From assembly GCF_020906275.1 (NCBI RefSeq), contig NZ_CP086727.1, positions 3,527,001-3,591,000 of the forward strand: a stretch of 64,000 bases of DNA, read 5' to 3'. The position numbers and the translations under genes are program-made. The notes beneath the pieces are model-generated. The model did no database searches, was not told the DNA's origin, and saw nothing but the letters and a program-made list of their open reading frames with translations. This document shows positions 1 to 8,340 of this stretch, in pieces. Within the stretch, counting starts at the first letter, position 1; each line of letters begins with the position of its first letter. This DNA is from Parasphingorhabdus litoris DSM 22379 (lineage in GTDB: Bacteria; Pseudomonadota; Alphaproteobacteria; Sphingomonadales; Sphingomonadaceae).

Positions 1-575
1 TCGACGACATTCTTGATCGGGCTAGCCGTAGAGAAGCTCACCACCCGAATGTCGCATAGGCCGCCATCAACACCGGCGGCTTCTTTCACATTGGCCTTGG
101 GATAGATCGGGAATTCCGGTGGCATCCGGTTAGCCCAGCCCATATCATAGCTTAGCTTCTGATCGCATGTGCCTTTGCCGCGCTGCGCCTGTGCCTTTGC
201 GCCCAGGGTCATGCCCTCGGACCCGTCACAGCTGGAGCATTCATCGTCCGATGTCATGTTGCGCGGCTTGGGTGCACTGAGCATCTTGCCTTCAAACTGG
301 GCGGTTGCATAAGCTTTGCCACCGTCCGGCGGAACTTTGCCATCAACCGGGCCATTAGCACCGCGGATCGCATTGGTGTTGGCCTGATCGGTCAGATTAG
401 GGTCAACCAATATCTGGTCTTCCAGCGCATCTTTCATGGCTGGGTCGGCGGTCAGATTGTCATCCAACTCCGCCAGTTCCGCTTCATTCCCTTCGTTGCT
501 ACCACAAGCCGCGAGAGTCAGCGGCAAGGTGAATGCCGTTGCTGTCAGCAAGAGGGAACGGGATAGATAAGTCAT
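1..575 (-). CDS. Secreted lipoprotein of unknown function, truncated by window edge
   Basis: An open frame starts with ATG at 575-573 and reads leftwards to base 1 without a stop, so the C-terminus lies outside the window (191 codons seen). The N-terminus MTYLSRSLLLTATAFTLPLTLAAC is a lipoprotein signal peptide with lipobox LAAC; Cys24 would be lipidated, which predicts export and membrane anchoring. The next stretch is acidic and low in complexity (Glu/Asp/Asn-rich), then a region with a Cys pair (ECSSC) and more Cys further on. I do not recognise a catalytic motif. The 114-base gap to the next gene on its 5' side would hold its promoter. Sure of the frame and the signal; function unknown. 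Confidence 0.75.
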   Translation of the reverse strand, partial: MTYLSRSLLLTATAFTLPLTLAACGSNEGNEAELAELDDNLTADPAMKDALEDQILVDPNLTDQANTNAIRGANGPVDGKVPPDGGKAYATAQFEGKMLSAPKPRNMTSDDECSSCDGSEGMTLGAKAQAQRGKGTCDQKLSYDMGWANRMPPEFPIYPKANVKEAAGVDGGLCDIRVVSFSTASPIKNVV

Positions 576-689
576 GCAATATGCTCCTGAATATGCGGGC
601 ATAATTGCACCAAAAAGCGTTAATTTTCTGTTAGGAAATGTGGTTAAACCGGCAATCTTCCGTTAACCAACTGTCCCATTTTGGGATTC

Positions 690-1127
690 TCAGCCAAAAC
701 CATCGGGACCGTCCAGTTCACCAAATCGAATCAGCCGCGATGTCAAAACCGCTGCCTGACGATTGACGACCGCTTTCTGATAGTCGGGATCGGTGACCAT
801 TTCCAAAAACGCACCGCTATTCGGGTAGCGCGCGATGAACGAAGCATCCCATTGCTTGTCATCGGGACCAATCACCATTGCTTCCATCTTCCCGCGCCAG
901 ATGATCGTCCCGCCAACCCGCTTGAAAATCGGTCCGCTGGTCTTGCCATATTCTTCATAGGCGCGTGCACCGCTCCAGCCGTGCGCGGCATTGGGATGGT
1001 CGTCGGGATATTGGGCATGCTCGTGGAAGCGCAACAGGTTGAGCATATTGATCGGCACATCGCGGGGCAACGCCTTGAACGCATCAAAATGTTCCCGTGT
1101 CGGATCCAGATACCTGTCTTCCGCCAT
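690..1127 (-). CDS. DUF1330 domain-containing protein
   Basis: This 145-residue protein has the small alpha/beta (dimeric ferredoxin-like) pattern of the DUF1330 family: an early segment INMLNLLRF, a middle GGTIIWRGKMEAMVIGP strand pair and a late FIARYPNSGAFLEMVTDPDYQKAV segment, which matches the family's W-D ... YPS ... F ... W-YQ pattern in order. DUF1330 proteins are small cytosolic proteins whose biochemical role is not settled. The start is the only good ATG before the core. It lies 36 bases downstream of the GNAT gene on the same strand, so the two may share a transcript. Family call fairly sure; no function claimed. Confidence 0.75.
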   Translation of the reverse strand: MAEDRYLDPTREHFDAFKALPRDVPINMLNLLRFHEHAQYPDDHPNAAHGWSGARAYEEYGKTSGPIFKRVGGTIIWRGKMEAMVIGPDDKQWDASFIARYPNSGAFLEMVTDPDYQKAVVNRQAAVLTSRLIRFGELDGPDGFG

Positions 1128-1163
1128 ATGCCTGTTCTCCTTTATACCCCGTTTGCGCCGAGC

Positions 1164-1715
1164 CTATTGAAATTGCTTTCGGTTTTCGAGCCATTGTTCG
1201 CGCGATTGGCCCCAGTCGTCAACCCGCGCATCGTGATAGGGAGGCGGCAGTTTCGTCGGCCCGCGATTGGTTGAGCCCAGTCGTTCGGCTAATTTGATCG
1301 AAGCGAGATTTTCCGGGTCTATCGTATGACAAACGTCTGTCCATCCCAGCGTATCAACGACATAGTTCATGCTCGCCACCGCCGCTTCCAGCGCATAGCC
1401 TTTGCCGGCAAAGTCGGGGGCTAAGGCCCAACCCACTTCGGTGCCAGGCCAGCCCTCGGGATTCCAAGGGCCGATCCGGCCGATCCACTGATTACTGTCT
1501 TTCAGGATGAGCGAGAACATCGCATAGCCGCGCACATGCCATGCACCAACCATACCGCACAGGTCACGCCAGCTTTCCGACCGGCTTTTCACGCCGCCAA
1601 TAAAGGTCATGGTTTCTGCATCGGCCTGAAAAGCCGACCAGCCTTCAAAGTCGTCGGCATTGGGCGGGCGCAGTATCAAGCGCTCGGTTTCAATCCTGAT
1701 ATCATCGATGTTCAT
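1164..1715 (-). CDS. GNAT family N-acetyltransferase (RimJ/RimL-like)
   Basis: 183 residues. It opens with RIETERLILRPPNADDFEGW, the standard start of the RimJ/RimL-type acetyltransferase_3 family, and continues with IGRIGPWNPEGWPGTEVGWALAPDFAGKGYALEAAVASMNYV, the acetyl-CoA pyrophosphate-binding motif (here FAGKGYA in place of Q-x-x-G-x-G/A), followed by the conserved IDPENLASIKLAERLG segment. Such enzymes transfer acetyl from acetyl-CoA to an amine, often a protein N-terminus; the substrate here cannot be read from sequence. It is the upstream partner of the DUF1330 gene on the same strand. Confidence 0.88.
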   Translation of the reverse strand: MNIDDIRIETERLILRPPNADDFEGWSAFQADAETMTFIGGVKSRSESWRDLCGMVGAWHVRGYAMFSLILKDSNQWIGRIGPWNPEGWPGTEVGWALAPDFAGKGYALEAAVASMNYVVDTLGWTDVCHTIDPENLASIKLAERLGSTNRGPTKLPPPYHDARVDDWGQSREQWLENRKQFQ

Positions 1716-1803
1716 CGCTATCCTCCCTGAACAGCGCTGTTATCATAGGTTTATCTGCATAGAAACACTTGCAAAACAGGTGCACTATACCTATAATACA
1801 GTT

Positions 1804-2025
1804 ATGGCTAATCTAATCTCAATACTCATCGGCGGCATCGCCCTCATATTGGCTTTTGTCGGACTTGTCCCGCTTCTCGGCTGGACCAACTGGCTGATTT
1901 TGCCCATTGCTGGCGTCGGTGCCCTTTTCGGACTTATCTCATCGCGCAGCAGCGGCATGTATTTCTGCCTGATCGTCATGTGCATTTGTGCTTTCCGCCT
2001 CTGGATCGGCGGCGGGATCATCTGA
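1804..2025 (+). CDS. Small integral membrane protein
   Basis: A 73-residue frame starting at ATG 1804 (MANLISILIGG). It holds two or three hydrophobic segments: roughly residues 4-26 (ISILIGGIALILAFVGLVPLLGW), 30-44 (WLILPIAGVGALFGL) and 50-70. A longer in-frame extension upstream exists but runs back over the divergent GNAT start and is less likely. It resembles short inner membrane proteins common in sphingomonads. No motif allows a function. The GNAT gene is divergently transcribed from the 88-base gap. Confidence 0.6.
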   Translation: MANLISILIGGIALILAFVGLVPLLGWTNWLILPIAGVGALFGLISSRSSGMYFCLIVMCICAFRLWIGGGII

Positions 2026-2286
2026 CCCCTTTCTGCTCAGCGCAACCAACTGGTCTGAAAGCCGTCTGCGAAATTCTACAAATTATGCGCAAAATGGTGG
2101 TGAAATTCTGTCGAACCGTTTGCCTTCGGCGACAAGCTGAGCCCCTGCCCGAGGCTATCCAACAAGATCCTGTCCATTCATCGGCCGAAACATAACCCAA
2201 GTGCGACCTTGTAGGACAGCATAATTATCAGCGCCCCAAACTAATTTATATTGCCACCCCAACGGCCCGGGCCTAGGCGCAATGCC
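2026..2286. other. Intergenic region, nothing recognised
   Basis: This 261-base gap separates the small membrane protein from the rarD-like gene. It contains no credible open frame, no tRNA and no strong terminator hairpin with a T-run. It presumably holds the promoter of the exporter gene, but I could not pick a convincing -35/-10 pair. Confidence 0.4.
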
Positions 2287-3204
2287 ATGACAGGCCAAGC
2301 ATCCACCAGCCGACTGGGGCTCTTACAGGCGCTTCTTGCATGCTGCATCTGGGGTGTAATGCCGATTTATTTCAAGCTGTTAGAGAGTGTTGCCCCGCTC
2401 GAAGTCGTCGCCCACCGTATCATCTGGTCGGTACCGGTTCTTTTGGTCATCCTCTATTTCCGTAAAAATCTATCCGGTCTGCGCGTCGCTTGGGCAGAAG
2501 CAAAAATACGTGGGCCCTTGCTGGCGACCGCCCTGCTCATTACCGTTAACTGGCTCATCTATGTCTGGGCCATTCAGGAAGACCACATTCTCGCAGCCAG
2601 CCTCGGCTATTTCATCAGCCCATTGCTCAGTGTTTTTCTCGCTAGCATCTTCCTTAAGGAAAAGCTGAGTCGTAACCAATGGATCGCTGTCGGCATAGCC
2701 GCCATTGGCGTTTCCATCCTCGCGATGGAGGCATGGCAGACCCTGTGGATCAGTCTCGCACTGGCGGGGTCATGGGGGTTATATGGCTTGGTCCGCAAAG
2801 TTACTGATGTCGGTCCAATCGTCGGGCTGACTGTCGAGACGAGCTATCTGCTTTTGCCTTTCCTGCTGTTTATCGGCTGGATCACTTTTGGTACCACAAC
2901 GCCGACCACAACCACGCATCTTGGTGACAATCTCACCATCGATATACTGCTGCTGGGCGGTGCAATAGTCACGGCCACGCCGCTGATGCTATTTGCTGCG
3001 GCGGTCAAGAAAATGAAGCTCAGCACCATTGGACTAACGCAATATATTGCGCCGACGCTGCAATTTCTGATCGGTGTCTTGCTCTATCGCGAGCCGCTCA
3101 CAACGTCGCATATCATCTGCTTCATTCTGATCTGGACCAGCCTGGCGATATTCTCCGCCGACGCGATTTTCGGCGGTGCCAGCAAGAAAACGGCTGCGAC
3201 CTAG
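2287..3204 (+). CDS. rarD: EamA family transporter, RarD-like
   Basis: 305 residues from ATG 2287 (MTGQASTSRLGLLQALLACCIWGVMPIYFKLLESV). The frame extends 12 codons further upstream, but the Met at 2287 directly precedes the family-typical start. The sequence shows about ten hydrophobic segments and the RarD signature regions: P-I-Y-F-K-L-L near the start, VVAHRIIWSVPVLL around residues 44-57, INWLIYVWA and GYFISPLLSVFL in the first half, and GLTQYIAPTLQFLIGVLLYREPL near the end. RarD proteins are inner-membrane drug/metabolite exporters; the substrate is not known. It converges on pyrC with a 6-base gap. Confidence 0.88.
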   Translation: MTGQASTSRLGLLQALLACCIWGVMPIYFKLLESVAPLEVVAHRIIWSVPVLLVILYFRKNLSGLRVAWAEAKIRGPLLATALLITVNWLIYVWAIQEDHILAASLGYFISPLLSVFLASIFLKEKLSRNQWIAVGIAAIGVSILAMEAWQTLWISLALAGSWGLYGLVRKVTDVGPIVGLTVETSYLLLPFLLFIGWITFGTTTPTTTTHLGDNLTIDILLLGGAIVTATPLMLFAAAVKKMKLSTIGLTQYIAPTLQFLIGVLLYREPLTTSHIICFILIWTSLAIFSADAIFGGASKKTAAT

Positions 3205-3210
3205 TTCCCC

Positions 3211-4257
3211 TTACCCGACAATCTGCCAACGCAGTTCTTGTCCGGCGTGAAAAGGTACGATTGTCGACCCGCCCGCTTCGATATTGTCCGGCACCGTGGT
3301 CGCGGATCGTTTCAAAGTAACGGTACCTTCGTTGAGCGGCAGGCCATAAAATTGCGGACCATGGATCGACGCAAAACCTTCAAGCTTGTCGAGCGCGCCT
3401 TCTTCCTCAAAAACGGTGGCATAGCTTTCCAGCGCATAGGGCGCGTTAAAAATACCGGCACAACCACAGGCGGATTCCTTGGCGTCAATTTCATGCGGCG
3501 CGCTGTCGGTGCCGAGAAAATATTTCGGCGATCCCGATGTCGCCGCTTTGCGCAAGGCCAGCCGGTGCTGTTCGCGCTTGGCCACTGGCAGACAATAGGC
3601 ATGCGGCCTTATACCGCCCTGAAACATGGCATTGCGGTTGATATGAAGATGTTGCGGGGTGACGGTCGCGCCGACATTGGGGCCTGCGGCATTCACAAAA
3701 TCAACCGCGTCGGCCGTGGTGATATGCTCGAACACCACTTTCAGTTCCGGCATTTGATCGACAATTTTGGACAGGGTGCGTTCGATAAACACCGCTTCCC
3801 GGTCAAACACATCAACGTCCGCATCGGTAACTTCGCCGTGGATCAATAGCGGCATACCGATATCCTGCATCCGCTCCAGCACCGGCATGATATTGACGAC
3901 ATCGGTCACGCCATGGGCGCTGTTGGTGGTCGCATTGGCGGGATAAAGTTTGGCGGCGGTGAAAACGCCCTGTTCAAAACCCTGCGCCATATCCTGCGCA
4001 TCGGAACTGTCCGTCAGATAGCAGGTCATAAGCGGTGTGAAGCCTGAAGCCTCAGGGACTGACGCCAAAATGCGCTCGCGATAGGCCTGCGCAGCCGCCG
4101 TATCGGTTACCGGCGGTGACAGATTAGGCATGACGATCGCGCGGGCAAATTGGCGCGCGGTATAGCTGGCCACCGACCGCAGCATATCGCCATCACGCAG
4201 ATGGACATGCCAGTCATCTGGCTGTCTGATCGTGATTTGGTTCGGCGATTGATTCAT
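3211..4257 (-). CDS. pyrC: Dihydroorotase (type II, PyrC)
   Basis: 348 residues, the usual length of E. coli-type dihydroorotases. The zinc-binding start [13 protein letters not shown] (His17 and His19) is clear, followed by the segment [19 protein letters not shown] carrying the Lys that is carboxylated in this family, [19 protein letters not shown], the [10 protein letters not shown] motif and LGTDSAPH with the catalytic Asp. The enzyme makes dihydroorotate from N-carbamoyl-aspartate in pyrimidine synthesis, in the cytoplasm. The ygfZ-like gene is divergent, 44 bases away, so the two share a short promoter region. Confidence 0.95.
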   Translation of the reverse strand: MNQSPNQITIRQPDDWHVHLRDGDMLRSVASYTARQFARAIVMPNLSPPVTDTAAAQAYRERILASVPEASGFTPLMTCYLTDSSDAQDMAQGFEQGVFTAAKLYPANATTNSAHGVTDVVNIMPVLERMQDIGMPLLIHGEVTDADVDVFDREAVFIERTLSKIVDQMPELKVVFEHITTADAVDFVNAAGPNVGATVTPQHLHINRNAMFQGGIRPHAYCLPVAKREQHRLALRKAATSGSPKYFLGTDSAPHEIDAKESACGCAGIFNAPYALESYATVFEEEGALDKLEGFASIHGPQFYGLPLNEGTVTLKRSATTVPDNIEAGGSTIVPFHAGQELRWQIVG

Positions 4258-4301
4258 TGTTCGGGCTTTCTTTTAACGCTGAGCGTCCCTACCTAATCTG
4301 C

Positions 4302-5051
4302 ATGACCGAAACCAGACTTAATCAGCGCGGATTGATCCGCATATCCGCAAAAGACCAGAGCGAAGACTGCCGTGAATTCCTTCAGGGACTTGTCACACAG
4401 GATATGCAGGCTGTTCAGCCAGATATGCCGCAATGGTCTGCCGTGCTGACGGCGCAGGGGAAGGTGTTGTTCGACTTTTTCCTGTGGGCCGAAGGCGACG
4501 ACATCCTGATCGACTGTGAAAAGGACCATGCCGAAGCCTTGGCCAAGCGCTTGAAACTCTATCGCCTGCGCCGCAAGATCGGCATTGAAATAGACGCAAG
4601 TCTCACCGTGCACTGGTCTCTCGAAGCAGAAGAGAAACCCGCTGATCCGCGGCTTTCGCTCTTGGGCTATCGCTGGCTCGAAGACAGCCAGAAAGAGGAA
4701 AGCGTCGATGCGGCCTATAAAGCCCACCGTCTTTCCTTGGGCGTCACGGAAGGGCAAGTCGAATTGGGCAGCGACAAAACCCTATGGCTGGAATGCAATG
4801 CCACCGAACTGAACGGCGTCAGCTTTTCCAAAGGCTGCTATGTCGGGCAGGAAAATACCGCGCGGATGAATTACCGGCAAAAGATCAACCGCCGTCTGGT
4901 CGTCGTACCGCTTGATCAGGCCGACGAGAAACGCCAACGCGTCGCCTATCCCGATCTTGGGCTGTCCATCGAACATCGCCGAGTCGATGATATCACGGGC
5001 TTTGATCTGCCGGACTGGCTAAAGGCCGCCCTGGCAGAAAAAACCGAATGA
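4302..5051 (+). CDS. ygfZ: YgfZ/GcvT-like folate-binding protein
   Basis: 249 residues from ATG 4302; an upstream in-frame start at 4257 would overlap the pyrC start and lacks the family N-terminus. The diagnostic motif KGCYVGQE is complete at residues 177-184, with the reactive Cys179. The N-terminal LIRISAKDQ...FLQGLVTQDM and AQGKVLFDFF segments are typical. YgfZ (IBA57 in mitochondria) is a tetrahydrofolate-dependent helper in building or repairing 4Fe-4S clusters in enzymes such as MiaB. Its SUF partners lie 17 kb away in this window. The gene converges on the DUF4167 gene with a single base between stops. Confidence 0.9.
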   Translation: MTETRLNQRGLIRISAKDQSEDCREFLQGLVTQDMQAVQPDMPQWSAVLTAQGKVLFDFFLWAEGDDILIDCEKDHAEALAKRLKLYRLRRKIGIEIDASLTVHWSLEAEEKPADPRLSLLGYRWLEDSQKEESVDAAYKAHRLSLGVTEGQVELGSDKTLWLECNATELNGVSFSKGCYVGQENTARMNYRQKINRRLVVVPLDQADEKRQRVAYPDLGLSIEHRRVDDITGFDLPDWLKAALAEKTE

Positions 5052-5052
5052 A

Positions 5053-5739
5053 TTAGGCTGCGTCGCCTTCCTGCGCCGCTTCGGTTTCGGCCGTTTTGGC
5101 TTTGATGGTGCGACGCTTGCGAGCCGGTTTCTTCTCGGCTTCACCATCAGCGTCATCATCCGATTGTATCGAGATAGCCGGCGGCAAAGCGCTTGCGTCA
5201 AGGCCGTTTGATTCGCCATTGGCTTCTGCGACTTCGGCTGCCGGTTTGCGCGGACGACGGGCCCGGACGGGTTTTTTCTCTGCTGGAGCGTCAGCCTTGC
5301 CATCTTCTTGCGAAGCTGGTGCAGCTGCATCATCTTTGGCAGTTTCCGGTTTTGCACCACGGTCGCGCTGCTGGCGTCCACGCGGGCTGCGATCCTGACG
5401 CTCGCCCTCGTCCTGCTCAGACCGGTCATCGCGGTCTGCATTCTGGCCGCGCTGTTCTTCGCGGGCTAGTCGCTGCTCTTCACGGCGCGCCTGGCTGTCT
5501 GCGTTCACCCGGAAATAATGGTCGGCAAATTGATGATAATATTCGGCATTGACGCGGTCGCCATTAACTTGGGCATCCTGCGCCATTTTTTTGTATTTAT
5601 CCAGCATCTGGGCCGCATTACCGCGCGCGCGATTGTCGATCCGGTTGTCCCGGTCCACACCGCCGCCACCGCGGTTGCCCTGATTGCGATTATTGTTGTT
5701 CCGGCCACGGCGACGGCCGCCGGCCTGACGATTATTCAT
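5053..5739 (-). CDS. DUF4167 domain-containing protein (basic, RNA-binding-like)
   Basis: 228 residues from ATG 5739; a TTG lies one codon upstream. The first 45 residues are Arg/Asn/Gly-rich (GGRRRGRNNNNRNQGNRGGGG), followed by the conserved block DNRARGNAAQMLDKYKKMAQDAQVNGDRVNAEYYHQFADHYFRV, which defines the alphaproteobacterial DUF4167 family. The C-terminal half is low in complexity and charged, with basic stretches PVRARRPRKPA and PARKRRTIKAK. The basic disordered ends suggest nucleic-acid binding; that is inference. The gene commonly follows prmC-prfA in alphaproteobacteria, as it does here. Confidence 0.88.
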   Translation of the reverse strand: MNNRQAGGRRRGRNNNNRNQGNRGGGGVDRDNRIDNRARGNAAQMLDKYKKMAQDAQVNGDRVNAEYYHQFADHYFRVNADSQARREEQRLAREEQRGQNADRDDRSEQDEGERQDRSPRGRQQRDRGAKPETAKDDAAAPASQEDGKADAPAEKKPVRARRPRKPAAEVAEANGESNGLDASALPPAISIQSDDDADGEAEKKPARKRRTIKAKTAETEAAQEGDAA

Positions 5740-5978
5740 CAAATTCTGGGTGTCCTTATACCGTTAATAAACTCGGTCTTTCCTGTTATTGTCCCGCCAC
5801 AAAGGCAGTGCCCGTGCCACAGACCCAATGATCCATAGCAACCCAAAGAAGACAAAAATCACCGGACATCAGCAATATTATCTATATGGGGGTAGGCCAG
5901 CGATTTTAGGGAAATTGCCAGAAATCATCTGGGCCTGAAACATCCTTAGCGCCTTCATACGCCAAATCCAAGTAAATT

Positions 5979-7271
5979 TTACAGGCCAGGCCCCTGGCGC
6001 AAGACAAGCAACCGGTCGTTGCCGCCTAAATCCTGTTTGCATTCAACAATATAACCGTTTTTTTCGGCCAATTTCGTCACTTGGCCGGCTTGGTCAAATC
6101 CGATCTCGATGAGCGCGGTACCGTTGTCCGCCAGTAATTCACCCAGAGCCGGAATGATGATATGATAGTCGTCCATCCCCTGCACACCGGCAAACAAGGC
6201 GTCATGCGGTTCAAATTCCGACACTTCGCGGGACAGTTCCGCCTGCGTCGATACATAAGGCGGATTCGCGAGAATCAGGCCAAACGGCCCAGCCAATGAT
6301 TGCGTCCAACCCGCCATTGTCCAATCCTGCAACAGGAAACGCGCACGATCGCTGAGTCCCAAGCTGTCGGCATTGTTATGCGCCATAGCCAGAGCGGCCG
6401 CGCTGGCATCCATTCCCACACCCCGCGCCTCGGGAAATTCGGACAAGGCGGCTAGCAACAGCGCACCGCTGCCGGTACCAAGGTCCAGGATATGTGTTGG
6501 CGGTCGGTCGGTGCCAATTTCCACCGCGGTTTCGATCAAAATCTCGCTGTCGGGACGTGGGATCAGGACATCGGCGGACACCTGAAACGGCAGGCTCCAG
6601 AATTCCCGTTCACCGACAATATGCGCAACCGGCTCATGGGATTTGCGGCGCTCCAGCAATGCTGAAAAACCATCGGGAATTTCGAGTTTCGGCAGATTGA
6701 GCAGCAAATCCTGACGGTTCATCCCCAGCGCATGCGCCAATAGAAGTTCCGCATCGAGGCGCGGCGTTTCGCTCACAGTTTCCAATGCCTGCGCCGCTTG
6801 CCGCAATGCCCGATCAAGCCCCTCCCCTTCAGGGGAGGGGTTGGGGTGGGGGTTGATCCAACGCGGCCCGGCTTCTTGAAGATGATTCGATATACTGCAC
6901 AGCACAGCATCCATATCGTGCATCACATCAGCATTGGTGAACCGGAGCGTCTTATATCCCAAACGCCTCAATTCCTCGTCGCGCCGCGCATCTTGCTCCG
7001 CCTGGTGAGTCTCACCATCTATTTCGATGACAAGCGCTTTTTGTGGACATAGAAAGTCAGCAATATAGTGGCCAATGACGGCTTGTCTTCGAAACTTGAA
7101 CCCGTTCAATTGCGAGTTTGAAATGTTACGCCAAAGCCTTTTTTCAGGCTCGGTTGGATTAGCCCGCATTTCTTTGGCTCTATTTTGCAGCACAGCCAGT
7201 TGGGCTTTCGACAGCCCCCACCCCTTGCCCCTCCCCTGAAGGGGAGGGGTTTGCTTTTGATTATCAGCCAT
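5979..7271 (-). CDS. prmC: PrmC release-factor methyltransferase with an inserted N-terminal DUF559 domain
   Basis: 430 residues from ATG 7271, which overlaps the prfA stop by 8 bases, as is usual for prfA-prmC. PrmC proteins are normally about 280 residues. Residues ~153-430 are PrmC: substrate-binding N-domain ([21 protein letters not shown]), SAM motif [10 protein letters not shown] (~262-271) and catalytic NPPY (~336-339); it would methylate the Gln of the GGQ motif of release factors. Residues ~28-130 are a DUF559/Vsr-like nuclease fold: [62 protein letters not shown]. The inserted part is bounded by inverted repeats that are translated as [11 protein letters not shown] and [10 protein letters not shown]. 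Frame is intact throughout. Whether the fusion folds and works is inference. Confidence 0.92.
   Translation of the reverse strand: MADNQKQTPPLQGRGKGWGLSKAQLAVLQNRAKEMRANPTEPEKRLWRNISNSQLNGFKFRRQAVIGHYIADFLCPQKALVIEIDGETHQAEQDARRDEELRRLGYKTLRFTNADVMHDMDAVLCSISNHLQEAGPRWINPHPNPSPEGEGLDRALRQAAQALETVSETPRLDAELLLAHALGMNRQDLLLNLPKLEIPDGFSALLERRKSHEPVAHIVGEREFWSLPFQVSADVLIPRPDSEILIETAVEIGTDRPPTHILDLGTGSGALLLAALSEFPEARGVGMDASAAALAMAHNNADSLGLSDRARFLLQDWTMAGWTQSLAGPFGLILANPPYVSTQAELSREVSEFEPHDALFAGVQGMDDYHIIIPALGELLADNGTALIEIGFDQAGQVTKLAEKNGYIVECKQDLGGNDRLLVLRQGPGL
6819..6852. repeat. Left terminal inverted repeat of the DUF559 insertion
   Basis: A C-rich/G-rich 34-base repeat. Its outer 22 bases are themselves a perfect palindromic hairpin (CCCCTCCCC, loop TTCA, GGGGAGGGG), followed by a G-rich tail (GGGGTGGGGG after TT). 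It pairs with the right repeat at 7215-7249. In frame it encodes the C-terminal boundary peptide [10 protein letters not shown] of the inserted segment. Confidence 0.85.
7215..7249. repeat. Right terminal inverted repeat of the DUF559 insertion
   Basis: The reverse complement of this 35-base repeat starts with the same 22-base hairpin as the left repeat, then CAA in place of TT, then GGGGTGGGGG. Translated on the minus strand it gives [11 protein letters not shown] near the start of PrmC. In the mRNA the two repeats could also pair with each other. Confidence 0.85.
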
Positions 7272-8340
7272 CCAGATTGGCAAGCCGGCTGGCTTCATCC
7301 TCGGCGATCAGGGCATCGACCATCTCACCCAAGCCGCCGCCTTCGACAATTTCGGGCAGCTTGTGCAGCGTCAGGTTGATGCGGTGATCAGTCACCCGCC
7401 CTTGCGGATAATTATAGGTGCGGATGCGTTCGGAGCGGTCGCCAGAGCCGACCATCGACTTGCGCGCTTCCGCTTCTTCGCTTTGCACCGCATCGCGTTC
7501 CTGCTCATAGAGCCGGGCGGCCAATACTTTCATCGCCTGTGCTTTATTCTTATGCTGAGACTTGCCGTCCTGACATTGCACTACCAGTCCGGTGGGCAAA
7601 TGGGTGATGCGAATCGCGCTGTCGGTCTTGTTGACATGCTGACCGCCCGCACCGCTTGCCCGATAGGTATCGATGCGCAGATCTTCGGTGCGGATATCGA
7701 TATCGACTTCTTCCGGTTCCGGCAGAATCGCCACCGTTGCCGCCGACGTGTGAATCCGCCCGCCGCTTTCCGTTTCGGGCACACGCTGTACCCGGTGCAC
7801 ACCGGATTCGAATTTCAGTTTCGCAAACACGCCCTTGCCGTTGATATTCGCGACGACTTCCTTGAACCCGCCGACTTCGGATGCATTGGCGGAGATCAGC
7901 TCGACCTTCCAGCCCTGCTCATCAGCAAATCGGCTGTACATCCGATAGAGATCGCCAGCAAAAAGCGCGGCTTCATCGCCGCCGGTGCCAGCACGAATTT
8001 CGAGCATCGCGGGGCGATCATCGGCGCTATCCCGCGGCAATAGTTTCAGTGCCAGCGCATGCTCCGCCTTTTCAAGCGCTTTCTTGACGTCATCGACTTC
8101 ATCGGCTGCCATTGCCTTCATCTCGGCATCATCACCGGCGAGCATTTCTTGCAGCCCCGTTTGCTCGTCGCGTAGGCGCTGAACCTCGGCCGCAGCCTCG
8201 GCTACCGGTTCGATCTCGGCATATTCCTTGGAGACCTCGACAAACTTATCGCCGTCGAGATTGCCAGACGCCATCATCGCCTGCAGCTCGGCAAAGCGCG
8301 CTTCGATTTGCGCTATTCTTTGGGGTGTGATGGTAGTCAT
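7264..8340 (-). CDS. prfA: Peptide chain release factor 1 (RF1)
   Basis: 358 residues, normal for RF1. The universal GGQ motif is at residues 232-234 within [26 protein letters not shown], and the stop-codon-reading P-x-T tripeptide of RF1 is P188-E189-T190 ([22 protein letters not shown]). It releases the finished peptide at UAA and UAG in the ribosome A site. The start ATG overlaps the hisS stop by four bases (ATGA) and its own stop overlaps the prmC start by eight bases, so hisS-prfA-prmC is one translationally coupled operon. PrmC is the enzyme that methylates the Gln of this GGQ. Confidence 0.97.
   Translation of the reverse strand: MTTITPQRIAQIEARFAELQAMMASGNLDGDKFVEVSKEYAEIEPVAEAAAEVQRLRDEQTGLQEMLAGDDAEMKAMAADEVDDVKKALEKAEHALALKLLPRDSADDRPAMLEIRAGTGGDEAALFAGDLYRMYSRFADEQGWKVELISANASEVGGFKEVVANINGKGVFAKLKFESGVHRVQRVPETESGGRIHTSAATVAILPEPEEVDIDIRTEDLRIDTYRASGAGGQHVNKTDSAIRITHLPTGLVVQCQDGKSQHKNKAQAMKVLAARLYEQERDAVQSEEAEARKSMVGSGDRSERIRTYNYPQGRVTDHRINLTLHKLPEIVEGGGLGEMVDALIAEDEASRLANLDG

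Larger units (their letters stand above)
6819..7249. mobile_element. DUF559-carrying insertion inside prmC, bounded by inverted repeats
   Basis: The stretch between 6819 and 7249 looks like a discrete 431-base insertion into the 5' end of prmC. Its left end (6819-6852) and the reverse complement of its right end (7215-7249) agree over 34/35 bases except for a TT versus CAA difference. Between the repeats lies a complete DUF559 domain on the minus strand, in frame with prmC. No target-site duplication could be seen at the edges, and there is no transposase. That it moved as a unit is inferred from the structure. Confidence 0.7.
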
